A stretch of DNA of 64,000 nt from Liolophura sinensis (Eukaryota > Mollusca > Polyplacophora > Chitonida > Chitonidae), in contig NC_088300.1 in assembly GCF_032854445.1 (NCBI RefSeq), positions 4,028,001 through 4,092,000 on the forward strand, in the 5' to 3' direction. The position numbers and the translations under genes were made by a program. The notes beneath the pieces are model-generated. The model was not told the origin of the DNA. It ran no database searches and saw nothing but the letters and a program-made list of their open reading frames with translations. Below are positions 39,701 through 45,850 of this stretch, piece after piece; the first letter of the stretch is position 1, and every line of letters begins with the position of its first letter.

Positions 39701-42700
39701 AGTATGCTGTCACTAGATGGAGTGTCAGTATGCTGTGACTGGTTGGAGTGTCAGTATGCTGTCACTGGGTGGGGTGTCAGTATGCTGTCACTGGGTGGGA
39801 CATCAGTATTCTGTCACTGAGTTGGACATCAGTATTCTGTCACTGGGTGAAGTGTCAGTATGCTGTCACTGGGTGGAGTGTCAGTATGCTGTGACTGGGT
39901 GGGACATCAGTATTCTGTCACTGAGTTGGACATCAGTATTCTGTCACTGGGTGAAGTGTCAGTACACTGTCACTGGGTGGAGTGTCAGTATGCTGTCACT
40001 GGGTGGAGTACATGTACCATTATACTGCCACTTGATAGAATACCATTATGCTGCCACTTGGTTGGGTATCAGTATGCTGTCACTTGGTGAGGTATCTTCA
40101 TTTGGTGAGTTATCTTCTTCATTGTGTGACCGTCCCTGATGGCTCAGTTGGTAGAGCATCAGCTTCAGGGGCAGTAGATCCAGGGTCAATCCTGGATCAG
40201 GTCTCCCCTAAGACCTTGAAAGAGGAAGTTGTAGTTTCCTTGATTGGCATTCAGCAGTAAGGGGATAGTGCAATGAATGGTTGACCCGTATCAGTAGAAT
40301 TGCTTGGATGGGTTGGTTACATGCTTTCGGTAAGTCGTCTCAGTGAAGCAGCACCAGATGATAGAGCGTTTGAAATCCTTTCTGCAGCAAGGAGGCACAT
40401 TACATGTACCTGCACTCTAAGGACTCCTTTGTCATCATATCAATAAAAAGAAAACTAAGATATCAAACCATAAGCACTCGCTCACTCACTCACTCTTCAT
40501 TGTTATATGACCCCATGTAACCCTGTGCACCCTATAATGTTCTGACTGTTTGGAGTCATGTTTTATCTATCTTGTACCACAGGGCCATGAACTTAAGACT
40601 GGTAAGCCCGGAGATGACCAAGGCTTCTTCCGTCTTCATTTGAACCCGTTTAGGACAATAGAGACAATCACCTGCCTCTCCAAGAAGGTCAGTATGCTCT
40701 AACAACTCTGCAGTATCATTACAATACACTTCAGTTCTTTCGGTGTCATGTACAGAATTTTTTTGCGGATAGTGTAGACATGCTGCTTTCTTTATCCCTC
40801 TTGTTGGGTCGTCAGAGGTAAGAATTTATCTGCAAGCTTGCTGGCCCATAATGTTAGTTTACAGTGACCTATTGCAAGCTGCAAGGGAATGTTAGCTTGT
40901 CACAAGCTTGTGCCAGCTGATTGCAAGCTTTAATTTCTGTAAGCAAGCTTAAATTTCTGTACCACTCTAACCACTGAGCTTAATGGTTACTAAAATGGCT
41001 AAAAACCATTGCCAAGACAAGAGCCAGTGAAACCAGTGAATGCAACAACATGTTACTTTATTGTACAGTACTTTTGTTGCTGTAATTCTTTCATTGTATG
41101 CATGGGTATGATTTGATTAAAGCTTAGAAAACAACTGCATTTGTTTGTTGGTTTTGGCTTTGTAAACTAAAGCAGTTTCATACCATTTACTACAGGAAGT
41201 TCCCAATATAGTGTAGACCTTGTTTGTGAAAAAAAAAATTAATGTTGTGGTTTTTGAGTATTCAAAAAAGTTGTTGTGGGGATGATCAGTAAAGCTTGTG
41301 TTAGGGCGTTGACTGAAAGCTATCTGGAGCAAGTCTGATATGTCTGAATTACCTTTGTCAGCATGGTAGAAATTCTCCAGCCCTGATAACTCCCCTTAGT
41401 GCTCATTACAGATCAGTGAACACTGCTGACATTGTGGCTGTAAAATAGTGGTTTGTGTCAGTGTACAGTTACAGTCTGGAGAAGATAAGATGAGGCTGAG
41501 ATGCAAACAGTTGTGGCATTGAGTTAAATCTACTGCAGAGCTCATATTCCGGGCTCTGTAAGGACAGTGTCTGCTATAGATGCCTTATTTCTGGATTTCT
41601 CTCTCCAAACATCAGTGATGTTACTTGTCCATAGTCCATCAAACATGTCATTTTAAGTTAATACCACATTGTATACTTATGTACAGTGTATACTTATGTA
41701 CATATATTACATACTTTGTGTCTGAAACCATTGTTTATTTATAAATGTGGTACATTGCTTATTAATAAAATTAAGGGTAGTGAATAATTGTTGGGAAGAA
41801 TCCAACAAGGAAAACAAAATTTGTGTCAATTTTGGAGATTTTACTTGAGTGTATTTGTGACTTCAGCCCCTGGCAGTTGATAACCTTGTGTGCCTGTATG
41901 GACTCCATGAGCGATACCTGAACAACTTGCAGTCTAGGTTTGATGAGGGCCTGATAAAAGACTTCTTCAGGTAATGGCTCACTGGAGTTGTCTCCCTTAG
42001 TTATCACTTAATGTTCAAAGAGACACCCAGGTTGAAAACTTGACAGTGAGTAGTAAGTGTTATTGAAGAGTATTTTGTGAAACATCCAGACAGCTGAGAG
42101 GTTCTTTTGGGGTATATTTGTTTGGTCAAGATATACTGGTTGGAAATTCCACATGGCATACATCCAGTGTATTCCATGAAGTCAAAATTTAAAACCTCTT
42201 CACAATTTGTCTGCAGATAACATTGATGCAGTGGACAAAATTTTAATATCTGAAGCAGAAAAATGATCTTTAAGACCGCATTTCAAATTTGGACTTAGGT
42301 CAGAAATGGCTTTAAGGATTTGGCCCCAAGTGCTGGTTGCTAAATGTCCGGTATACTTACGACTGTCATTTTTTCCCTAAATGCATCCAATGTCAATCTG
42401 GTGATAGAAACTGAAATGTATAAACAGTTGTAAAATTATGACAAAAGGTAACCTTTGCTCTTTTACAGAGATAGATGAATTTGAACCAAGCTTATGGCAT
42501 TATTTTTCTGATCTTACCTTCTAGTTCATGAATAAAATCTTGTGAAAATTAATTCCCAGAAATTCTGAGGCATGTTATGATGAAGAGTTTTTATGTTTTG
42601 TTTCAGTTACTTTGCGGGTGCCTGGTGCCTGGCCATCTACCATGACCGATTCCCTGACTTCAGAGATGAGGTGCGGGAGTTGCTGATCACCAGACCGGTA

Positions 42701-45336
42701 AGCCATTCTTGTGTAATTAGTTCTGCTGTAAGGCTGAGCAAGCCTGGCCAGGTGCCTGTTGTGTCTTTGAATCCTATTAATTTGACAAAAGATCATCTAA
42801 AGTTGATAGAAGTTTGCCAACATATTATTTAAAATTTAAAAAGAATAGAGTGTTTACGCCCCTATCTTCGAATATTTGTTGTTGTTGTACATATGTATAT
42901 GAAATGGAGAGGAACTTCTTCATTTGGTCTCTTTGGTAGACCTTTGAGGTACTGAATATGAGGCATTGGTTGAGTCATGCCGTGTTAATTCTGGACTGAT
43001 ATCCCATAAGACATTTGATTGTCTACTTGGGAGAATCAGCAGCCTTTGTCTACATATGGCTTTGAAATGTCATTCCATGACATAGATAAAAGTGCGTTAT
43101 TTTATCTGAAATATGTTTTATCACTGCAGCCCGAAGATATTGAGACATTGGAAGAGAAAGTTCGTCAGCTGGTAGATGAAGACATCCCAGTGAGTTTTTC
43201 TTGTTTTAATTTTTTTATATTTTCCTGTATCATGTTAGAAGTGGCAGACATTTAGCAGTGTTCATGCATTCTGTCTGGAGCATGGTCTAAAACTTGAAAC
43301 TGTTTGAGCAGAATATAAATGAAAGCATTGTGGACTGGGTGGGGGTGGGGGTGAGGGTGGCCTCTCTGGCTCCGCCAAGTTAACAAGCTGTAACTGCTTG
43401 CTGTGGCCCATTAGGTTGTGTTCCTGTAACTGCAGATACCTTAAGTCAAGAGGTGGGCCAGGTACATGTACCTTAAGTCAGGAGGTGGGACAGGTACATG
43501 TGCCATAGGTCAGGAGGTGGGACAGGTACATTTGCCATAAGTCAGGAGGTAAGACAGGAATGTGTACCTTAAATCAGGAGGCGGGCCAAATATATGTACC
43601 GTAAGTCAGGAGGTGGGCCAGATACATGTACCTTAAGTCTGGAGGTGGACCAGGTACATTTACCTTAAGTCTGGAGGTGGACCAAGTACATGTACCTTAA
43701 GTCTGGAGGTGGACCAGGTACATGTACCTTAAGTCTGGAGGTGGGACAGGTACACGTGCCATAAGTCAGGAGGTGAGACAGGAACAGGTACCCTAAATCA
43801 GGAGGTGGGACAGGGACATGTACTTTAAATCAGGAGGTGGGTCAGATATATTTGCCTTATGTTGGGAGGTGGGCCAGGTACATGTGCCTTATGTTGGAGG
43901 TGGAGGTGGACCAGATACATGTGTTTTTTAAATCAGGAGGTGAAACAGGAACACGTACCTTAAATCAGGAGGCGGGCCAAATATATGTACCGTAAGTCAG
44001 GAGGTGGGCCAGATACATGTACCTTAAGTCTGGAGGTGGACCAGGTACATGTACCTTAAGTCTGGAGGTGGACCAGGTACATGTACCTTAAGCCTGGAGG
44101 TGGACCAGGTACATTTACTTTAAGTCTGGAGGTGGGACAGGTACACGTGCCATAAGTCAGGAGGTGAGACAGGAAAATGTACCATAAATCAGGAGGTGGG
44201 ACAGGGACATGTACCTTAAATCAGGAGGTGGGCCAGATATATTTGCCTTATGTTGGGAGGTGGGCCAGGTACATGTGCCTTATGTTGGAGGTGGAGGTGG
44301 ACCAGATACATGTGTTTTTTAAATCGGGAGGTGGGACAGGTACATATACCTTAAGTCAAGAGGTGGGCCAGGTACAAGTGCCATAGGTCAGGAGGTGGGA
44401 CAGGTACATGTGCCATAAGCTAGGAGGTGAGACAGGAACATGTACCTTAAATCAGGAGGCGGGCCAAATATATGTACCGCAAGTCAGGAGGTGGACCAGA
44501 TACATGTACCTTAAGTCTGGAGGTGGACCAGGTACATGTACCTTAAGTCTGGAGGTGGACCAAGTACATGTACCTTATGTTGGAGGTGTAGGTGGACCAG
44601 TTACATGTGTTTTTTAAATCAGGAGGTGGGACAGGTACATATACCTTAAGTCAAGAGGTGGGCCAGGTACAGGTGCCTTATGTTGGAGGTGGAGGTGGGC
44701 CAGATACATGTGTTTTAAATCAAGAGGTGGGACAGGTACATTTACCTTAAGTCAAGAGGTGGGCCAGGTACAGGTGCCTTATGTCAGGAGGTGGGACAGG
44801 TACGTGTGCCTTAAGTCAGGTGGTGAGACAGGTACATGTACCTTTAGTCAGGGGGTGAGACAGATACATGTGCCTTATGTTTGGAGGTGGGACAGGTGCC
44901 TGTGCCTTAAGTCATGAGGTAGGCCAGGTAGACGTGCTTTAAGTCAGGAGGTGGGCCAAGTAAATGTAGCTTAAGTTATGAGGTAGGCCAGATACTTGTA
45001 TCTGGCAAAGGTTAATTGCTTTCTCCAGTCAGGAATGGGATTCCTGACGCCATCATACCGTAATCATATTGTAAAAAAATTAAAACAAGAATGTTATAAG
45101 TGTTCATGCATTTTGAATGTGAAAGATCTGCATGTATCATCACATTTACATGAATTTGCTACATTCTTATTTTGTTTTCTGCTCTTTATTTTTAGACAAA
45201 CTTAAAGCAGAGACAGGAGCTGCGAGATTACTACATTCAATCAGGATGTAAACGTGCAGTAGAAACAAGACTGCTGAGTTTCCTTAGTTACAACTATTAT
45301 CACCTGCCTATGTATGCCAAGCCAGGCATGGTCTGA
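580..45336 (+). CDS. CFAP61: CFAP61, cilia and flagella associated protein 61 (C-terminal 637 residues, 16 exons; 5' part outside window)
   Basis: Spliced coding sequence: 580-759, 2806-2882, 8027-8125, 8398-8484, 8875-9131, 12652-12767, 13347-13523, 14514-14562, 15153-15322, 29406-29529, 31273-31349, 40583-40687, 41867-41970, 42607-42697, 43130-43189, 45196-45336 (TGA). All introns are GT-AG and the phases agree across all 16 exons, giving 1914 nt. Recognised by similarity to vertebrate CFAP61 (for example [39 protein letters not shown]). Visible features are a Rossmann-type start VVVGASDVG, the strand-loop [10 protein letters not shown] typical of pyridine-nucleotide/FAD oxidoreductases, a second Rossmann segment [11 protein letters not shown], and an IDTGFHTND segment resembling the last FAD motif. 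CFAP61 is known as a subunit of the calmodulin- and spoke-associated complex needed for radial spoke 3 assembly in motile cilia and sperm flagella. Whether the fold binds a cofactor cannot be judged here. The vertebrate protein is about 1200 residues, so roughly half lies in the window. An adenosine-receptor gene is nested in the ninth intron visible here. Confidence 0.95.
760..2805 (+). other. CFAP61 intron, no recognisable gene
   Basis: AT-rich, CpG-poor sequence with several TACATGTA palindromes. Short open frames, including the one at 2370-2618, show no recognisable protein. I see nothing functional beyond the splice sites. Confidence 0.6.
2806..2882 (+). CDS. CFAP61: CFAP61 exon (window exon 2), Rossmann motif
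   Basis: Begins [18 protein letters not shown]. The glycine-containing VVVGASDVG turn is the dinucleotide-binding-like element of the C-terminal domain. It ends in phase 2 (TG) at donor GTATGT and is completed by C of the next exon to give Cys. Confidence 0.93.
2966..3130 (+). mobile_element. Decayed tRNA-derived SINE, family A
   Basis: Matches family A in order but with many changes: GGAGCCTCAGACCAATG, GTGAGTTCAAGTCCAGGTCA (B-box region), GGAAGGTCTGTCACTAACCT and TGTTGTATAAATGAG. An old copy. Confidence 0.55.
3361..3465 (+). mobile_element. 3' fragment of SINE, family B
   Basis: Shares with the copy at 29050-29376 the series GGGATGGACTCA, TATATACACACACGTAATGA and AAAAATTGTTAAGTATGACA. The tRNA-like head is missing. 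Confidence 0.55.
5713..5799. repeat. 44-bp direct duplication
   Basis: Two adjacent copies start TGAGCTGGTTGTCCAGGTGA at 5713 and 5757 and differ at only a few bases. A recent local duplication inside the intron. Confidence 0.85.
6262..6374 (+). mobile_element. 5'-truncated SINE, family A
   Basis: Retains only the 3' part: CTCCCACAATAATGCTGGCC, GTATAAGTGAAATATTCTTG, GTAAAACACCAATCAAATAA and the AAATAAAT tail. Confidence 0.85.
6672..6684 (+). repeat. G13 homopolymer run
   Basis: Thirteen G followed by TGGGAGGAGGGG in a CFAP61 intron. Confidence 0.9.
7516..7777 (+). mobile_element. Full-length tRNA-derived SINE, family A, with 8-bp target duplication
   Basis: Head contains an A-box-like GGCCTCAGTTGGTTAGTGCG and a B-box-like GAGTTCAAGTCC, then the conserved body CGTACGTGGGAAGGTCTGTC and the tail module ending in AAATAAAT. 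TCAATCTG occurs on both sides (7508-7515 and 7778-7785). Confidence 0.9.
8027..8125 (+). CDS. CFAP61: CFAP61 exon (window exon 3)
   Basis: Encodes [20 protein letters not shown] and then [12 protein letters not shown]. Acceptor TTTCAG, donor AAAG|GTAAAA, phase 2 at both ends. Confidence 0.93.
8398..8484 (+). CDS. CFAP61: CFAP61 exon (window exon 4)
   Basis: Encodes [20 protein letters not shown] and then YGKMTAID. Acceptor GTTGTAG, donor ACAG|GTCAGC, phase 2 to phase 2. Confidence 0.92.
8875..9131 (+). CDS. CFAP61: CFAP61 exon (window exon 5), FAD-type YDHLVLCLG segment
   Basis: The longest CFAP61 exon here, about 85 codons. It carries [20 protein letters not shown], the arrangement found before the flavin in pyridine-nucleotide disulfide oxidoreductases, then a proline-rich loop and [20 protein letters not shown]. 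Ends in phase 1 at GAAG|GTAGGT. Confidence 0.94.
9845..10620 (+). pseudogene. Relic of a DNA transposon with a BED/hAT-like zinc-finger fragment
   Basis: Starts with CAGGGTTCACACCCTACCTT, reminiscent of hAT termini, followed by repeated CTTGAAAA words. A coding relic lies at about 10290-10620: [19 protein letters not shown] in one frame, then [20 protein letters not shown] and GKKH in another, so there is a frameshift near 10350. The C-x2-C ... H-x4-H spacing with MGxxALxSH is typical of zinc fingers in transposon-derived proteins. No transposase core is seen and the 3' end of the element was not found. Confidence 0.5.
10776..10796 (+). repeat. C21 homopolymer run
   Basis: Twenty-one C in a CFAP61 intron, next to the transposon relic. 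Confidence 0.9.
12652..12767 (+). CDS. CFAP61: CFAP61 exon (window exon 6), second Rossmann segment
   Basis: Encodes [20 protein letters not shown] and then [19 protein letters not shown], a beta-alpha-beta pattern expected for the NAD(P)-like subdomain. Acceptor TTATGTAG, donor GAG|GTATGT. Confidence 0.93.
13347..13523 (+). CDS. CFAP61: CFAP61 exon (window exon 7)
   Basis: Encodes [20 protein letters not shown] through DEPLRLDCG, 59 codons in phase 0. The acceptor GTTAAG has a weak pyrimidine tract; the donor GGG|GTGAGT is strong. Confidence 0.92.
14514..14562 (+). CDS. CFAP61: CFAP61 exon (window exon 8, 49 nt)
   Basis: Small exon encoding [16 protein letters not shown]. Acceptor GACTTTTTCAG, donor AGAG|GTAAAT. 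It ends in phase 1 and is required to keep exons 7 and 9 in frame. Confidence 0.9.
15153..15322 (+). CDS. CFAP61: CFAP61 exon (window exon 9), last FAD-like motif
   Basis: Encodes [20 protein letters not shown] and then [18 protein letters not shown]. The D-x-G-x-x-T-N-D arrangement followed by GAGPLTKF resembles the C-terminal flavin-binding motif of oxidoreductases. It is followed by the 14-kb intron that hosts the receptor gene. Confidence 0.94.
15323..17068. other. CFAP61 intron start / receptor 3' flank
   Basis: AT-rich sequence between the CFAP61 donor at 15323 and the receptor stop. It probably contains the receptor 3' UTR on the minus strand. No repeat or other gene recognised. Confidence 0.5.
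16680..16685 (-). promoter_or_regulatory. Candidate poly(A) signal of the adenosine receptor-like gene
   Basis: TTTATT on the plus strand reads AATAAA on the minus strand, about 385 nt past the receptor stop codon. Position is plausible, but in AT-rich DNA such hexamers are common. Confidence 0.35.
17069..18307 (-). CDS. Adenosine receptor-like class A GPCR (intronless, nested in CFAP61 intron)
   Basis: A complete 412-residue reading frame from ATG (18305-18307) to TGA (17069-17071) with seven hydrophobic segments. Best recognised relatives are adenosine A2A/A2B receptors: [20 protein letters not shown] in TM1, LTQSS-like [17 protein letters not shown] in TM3, MVYFNFF in TM5, [11 protein letters not shown] in TM6 and [14 protein letters not shown] in TM7. 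Key positions seen: N23 (1.50), D51 (2.50), C77 and C153 for the ECL2 disulfide, F155 in ECL2 (A2A F168), N242 (6.55, A2A N253), S266 and H267 (7.42/7.43). These are ligand-contact residues in A2A. The DRY box reads ERF, and the ECL2 glutamate after the Phe is Thr. The last about 130 residues form an acidic, Ser/Thr-rich cytoplasmic tail. Expected role: cell-surface sensing of extracellular adenosine through G proteins. Vertebrate adenosine receptor coding regions are split by one intron; this one is not. Transcribed antisense to CFAP61. Subtype and coupling cannot be assigned. Confidence 0.93.
   Translation of the reverse strand: MDTTSIVYITLEVLIAVASLLGNVLVLWAVAINRRLRTVTNLFIVSLATADLFVAVVAIPSAIASYNGLPKNNFYGCVFVNSIVILFTQSSVFSLLAIAIERFMAIKYPYAYETYFTSTNAIKLIIVTWLLSILIGLVPIMGWNLYPPTQTHCAFTDVIDMKFMVYFNFFLCILLPLVIMLGFYGYIFHIVRKQMRQIASLQLNRSKDRKERQIIKEIKAAKSLALILGFFAICWLPLHIMNSISLLCGDKCPQPYQLLLAAIILSHANSAFNPLLYAYCNTLFRLAFKDICLCRGWTRRAAHAATDDIFTVTRNDSNDFTNDNAVASADGIEIKNPLCKTGNTSLSLGIINGGKSLPDSSNSEEPEEASGNKKLVSTIVGQHNETFDMDNDSDGSVFDHHETNDTGITKVA
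19289..19453 (+). mobile_element. 5'-truncated SINE, family A, with 10-bp target duplication
   Basis: Begins within the body (CCGGCCATACATGGGAAGG) and ends in AAATAAATAAA. TGAAAGGACA is duplicated at 19279-19288 and 19454-19463, so truncation happened at insertion. Confidence 0.9.
19860..19877 (+). repeat. C18 homopolymer run
   Basis: Eighteen C preceded by an A-rich stretch, about 1.5 kb upstream of the receptor gene. Confidence 0.9.
20518..20610 (-). promoter_or_regulatory. Possible 5' UTR exon of the receptor gene (minus-strand donor)
   Basis: On the minus strand the sequence at 20520-20511 reads CAG|GTAAGTG, a near-perfect donor, about 2.2 kb upstream of the receptor ATG. It could end a non-coding first exon spliced close to the ATG. 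Only the splice motif supports this; the start of the exon is arbitrary. Confidence 0.2.
22511..22527. repeat. (TA)n microsatellite
   Basis: About eight TA units in the large CFAP61 intron. Confidence 0.8.
23158..23580. repeat. Degenerate 42-bp minisatellite, left block
   Basis: Units of the type CTGAAATACTAAGGGATGTG then GAATGGTTGTGTTTATC, strongly diverged. The same consensus forms the better-preserved array at 24945-25535. A SINE and about 1 kb of unrelated sequence separate the two. Confidence 0.6.
23653..23929 (-). mobile_element. Full-length SINE, family A, with 13-bp target duplication
   Basis: Reverse orientation, poly-T/poly-A tail at the left edge. The tRNA-like head (GGCTCAGTCGGTTAGCGCGC) lies at the right edge. 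TGTAGAGAGTTTG flanks both sides (23640-23652 and 23930-23942). It sits among degenerate 42-bp repeats. Confidence 0.93.
24945..25535. repeat. 42-bp minisatellite, main block
   Basis: About 14 units with consensus ACTTAGGGATGTGGAATGGT then TGTGTTTATCTTATCC and TAAAAT. Unit length near 42 bp, a multiple of 3, leaves long spurious open frames. Isolated decayed units continue to about 26050. Confidence 0.85.
25793..25933. mobile_element. MITE-like element, GTTTCACA termini (copy 2)
   Basis: Left end GGGCCCAGTTTCCCAATG and right end (reverse complement) GGGCCCAGTTTCACAAAG form a near-perfect terminal inverted repeat around about 105 bp of non-coding sequence. The same terminal motif occurs at 356-475. 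The superfamily cannot be assigned; no clear target duplication was found. Confidence 0.7.
29050..29376 (+). mobile_element. tRNA-derived SINE, family B, abutting a CFAP61 acceptor
   Basis: Head GGTGGCCTAATGGTTAGAGT (A-box-like) and CCCGGGATCAGACC (B-box-like), body similar to the copy at 40129, tail GAAAAATTGTTAAGTACATC. Its end is about 30 bp before the exon at 29406. Confidence 0.7.
29406..29529 (+). CDS. CFAP61: CFAP61 exon (window exon 10), progenitor of the 46-bp minisatellite
   Basis: Encodes [20 protein letters not shown], then [21 protein letters not shown]. Acceptor CATTCTTTCAG lies about 30 bp after the end of a SINE. The last 40 or so bases ([14 protein letters not shown]) and the donor CAG|GTAATT are repeated about 16 times in the following intron. 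Confidence 0.94.
29493..30285. repeat. 46-bp minisatellite derived from CFAP61 exon end plus splice donor
   Basis: About 16 units follow the exon at 29406-29529. Each repeats the exon's last bases (GGAGTCCCAAGATAGAGGG, TGGTCTCTTACCAG) and then GTAATTATATACA, the donor side of the intron. One unit is shortened, one donor is mutated (CTG|GCAATT), and the last unit ends in the stronger CAG|GTAAGTAT at about 30268. Confidence 0.93.
31121..31177. repeat. 19-bp tandem repeat, 3 copies
   Basis: CTGTATACTCTCACACTGT, CTGTATACTGCCACACTGT and CTGCATACTGTGACACTGT follow one another, about 100 bp before the exon at 31273. Confidence 0.85.
31273..31349 (+). CDS. CFAP61: CFAP61 exon (window exon 11)
   Basis: Encodes [20 protein letters not shown] and then MSHQDY. 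Acceptor GTGTTTCAG, donor TAT|GTAAGC. Highly recognisable CFAP61 sequence. Confidence 0.94.
31515..31715. repeat. About 53-bp tandem repeat, 4 copies
   Basis: CCAGTGTAT recurs at 31536, 31590, 31643 and 31695, each with TAGTTACCTTACCTTC-like and GGGATATGTACCTGTATG flanks. A lone decayed unit lies near 32470-32520. Confidence 0.75.
32772..33026 (-). mobile_element. Nearly full-length SINE, family A, with 10-bp target duplication
   Basis: Reverse copy with (TTTA)n tail, the module ATTCTTGAG through the tRNA-like head, missing only the first bases. GTACATACAT flanks at 32762-32771 and 33027-33036. Confidence 0.92.
33203..33220 (+). repeat. C18 homopolymer run
   Basis: Eighteen C after a CCTCCTCCCTCC pyrimidine tract in a CFAP61 intron. 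Confidence 0.9.
33520..33745 (+). mobile_element. Diverged SINE, family A
   Basis: Starts GACCCAGGAGCCTCTTACGA, includes GTGAGTTCAAGTCCAGCTCA and GTATAAGTGAAATATTCTTG, and ends in AAATAAAATAAATAAA. Substitutions and a changed middle part show an older copy. Confidence 0.85.
35210..35669. repeat. Diverged 26-bp satellite monomers, left flank
   Basis: Imperfect units with GGAATATCA, CTGTGAC and TGGGTnGGATATCATTATAA recur every 26-29 bp. These look like old monomers of the array that follows. Confidence 0.6.
35670..39532. repeat. 52-bp satellite (dimer of 26-bp monomers), homogenised core
   Basis: About 74 copies. Each 52-bp unit is made of two similar 26-bp halves, TGTGGAATATTAGTATG and GGTGGGATATTATTGTG, each ending in TGAC. 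Variants (GATG for GCTG, TACT for TATT, GCCC for GTCC, a 50-bp unit lacking TT) are distributed in blocks. A marked block with GTCATGTTTTTGTGG recurs at 35957, 36525 and 38339 with the same following variants, showing longer-range duplication. All lies inside one CFAP61 intron. Confidence 0.95.
39533..40105. repeat. Diverged 26-bp satellite monomers, right flank
   Basis: About 20 units of 26 bp: AGTGTCAGTATGCTGTCACT then GGGTGG, with variants such as CATCAGTATTCTGTCACT. Similar to the halves of the 52-bp core unit but monomeric and diverged. Open frames here reflect the repeat. Confidence 0.88.
40129..40455 (+). mobile_element. tRNA-derived SINE, family B
   Basis: Head TGGCTCAGTTGGTAGAGCAT (A box) and CCAGGGTCAATCCTGG (B-box-like), body with GGATGGGTTGGTTACATGCT and GTAAGTCGTCTCAGTGAAGC, 3' end AATAAAAAG. 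About 130 bp before the exon at 40583, directly after the satellite. Confidence 0.75.
40583..40687 (+). CDS. CFAP61: CFAP61 exon (window exon 12)
   Basis: Encodes [20 protein letters not shown] and then [15 protein letters not shown], 35 codons in phase 0. Acceptor CTTGTACCACAG, donor AAG|GTCAGT. A 9-kb intron full of satellite DNA precedes it. Confidence 0.93.
41867..41970 (+). CDS. CFAP61: CFAP61 exon (window exon 13)
   Basis: Encodes [20 protein letters not shown] and then [14 protein letters not shown]. Acceptor GACTTCAG, donor CAG|GTAATG, ends in phase 2. Confidence 0.93.
42607..42697 (+). CDS. CFAP61: CFAP61 exon (window exon 14)
   Basis: Encodes [20 protein letters not shown] and then [11 protein letters not shown]. 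Acceptor TTGTTTCAG, donor CCG|GTAAGC, ends in phase 0. Confidence 0.93.
43130..43189 (+). CDS. CFAP61: CFAP61 exon (window exon 15, 60 nt)
   Basis: Encodes [20 protein letters not shown], exactly 20 codons in phase 0. Acceptor TCACTGCAG, donor CCA|GTGAGT. Skipping it would preserve frame. Confidence 0.91.
43430..45003. repeat. 32-bp minisatellite with a 12-bp palindrome per unit
   Basis: Nearly 50 units of about 32 bp, consensus TTAAGTCAGGAGGTGGACC then AGGTACATGTACC. The consensus contains GGTACATGTACC, a perfect 12-bp palindrome. Longer blocks are reiterated: GGCGGGCCAAATATATGTAC occurs near 43580, 43972 and 44458, and GTTGGAGGTGGAGGTGGACC near 43890 and 44284. It fills most of the last CFAP61 intron. 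Confidence 0.92.
45196..45336 (+). CDS. CFAP61: CFAP61 terminal coding exon (window exon 16)
   Basis: Encodes [20 protein letters not shown], then [20 protein letters not shown] and AKPGMV with TGA at 45334-45336. Acceptor CTTTATTTTTAG. A 32-bp tandem array begins about 35 nt after the stop. Confidence 0.94.
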   Translation, partial: TNLKQRQELRDYYIQSGCKRAVETRLLSFLSYNYYHLPMYAKPGMV

Positions 45337-45369
45337 TTAAAAAAACTCAGGCATTACACACCCCTGAAA

Positions 45370-45850
45370 TGTTATACAGTTGATGCATCACAGACAGCAC
45401 AGAAACACTACACGCCACAAATATTACACACCACTGCAACATACCATAGACTGAGCACTCGGGACCTGTGACATACCATGGACTGAGCGCCAAGGACCTT
45501 TGACATACCGTGGTTGAGTGCTCCGGACCCGTCACATTCTATATCATATTCTACTGCTTGACCACTCAGGACCTGTCACATTCTACAGACTGAGTGCTCA
45601 GGACACATCATATTCTACAGCCTGAGTGCTCGGGACCCGTTACATTCCACAGACTGAGTGTTTGGGACCTGTCACATTCTACATCCTGAGTGCTCATGAC
45701 CCGTCACATTCTATAGACTGTATGCTCAGGACGGATCACATTCTACAGACTGAGTGCCTGGGACCCATTACACTCCACAGACTGAGTGCTTGGGACCTGT
45801 TACATTCCACAAACTGAGTGGCAAGGACTGGTAACTACCGCAGACTATCC
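45370..45850. repeat. 32-bp tandem repeat in the presumed CFAP61 3' UTR
   Basis: About 14 units of 32 bp, for example ACTGAGTGCTCGGGACCCGT then TACATTCCACAG, with exact 32-bp spacing at 45589, 45621 and 45653. It starts about 35 nt past the CFAP61 stop, so it is probably transcribed in the mRNA. Not similar to the 32-bp intronic array. Confidence 0.88.

Larger units (their letters stand above)
40688..43129 (+). other. CFAP61 introns around window exons 13 and 14
   Basis: Introns 40688-41866, 41971-42606 and 42698-43129. CpG-poor. One short cluster of AAGCTTG(C/T) words lies at 40828-40952. No gene or array recognised. Confidence 0.5.

Noticed and set aside
39528-40139. Repeat protein with [10 protein letters not shown]-like units
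   Set aside because: Translation of the 26-bp satellite flank; adjacent to, and continuous with, non-coding satellite.
40129-40220. tRNA gene
   Set aside because: A- and B-box-like motifs are present here and in other SINE heads, but no cloverleaf with an intact acceptor stem is evident and SINE body sequence follows.
44177-44917. Three 69-codon frames with GGGTGTCTL-like repeats
   Set aside because: Frames through the 32-bp intronic array; no gene support.
35210-45850. CRISPR-like direct repeats
   Set aside because: Units are contiguous without unique spacers, the context is an animal gene intron, and no cas-like gene is present.
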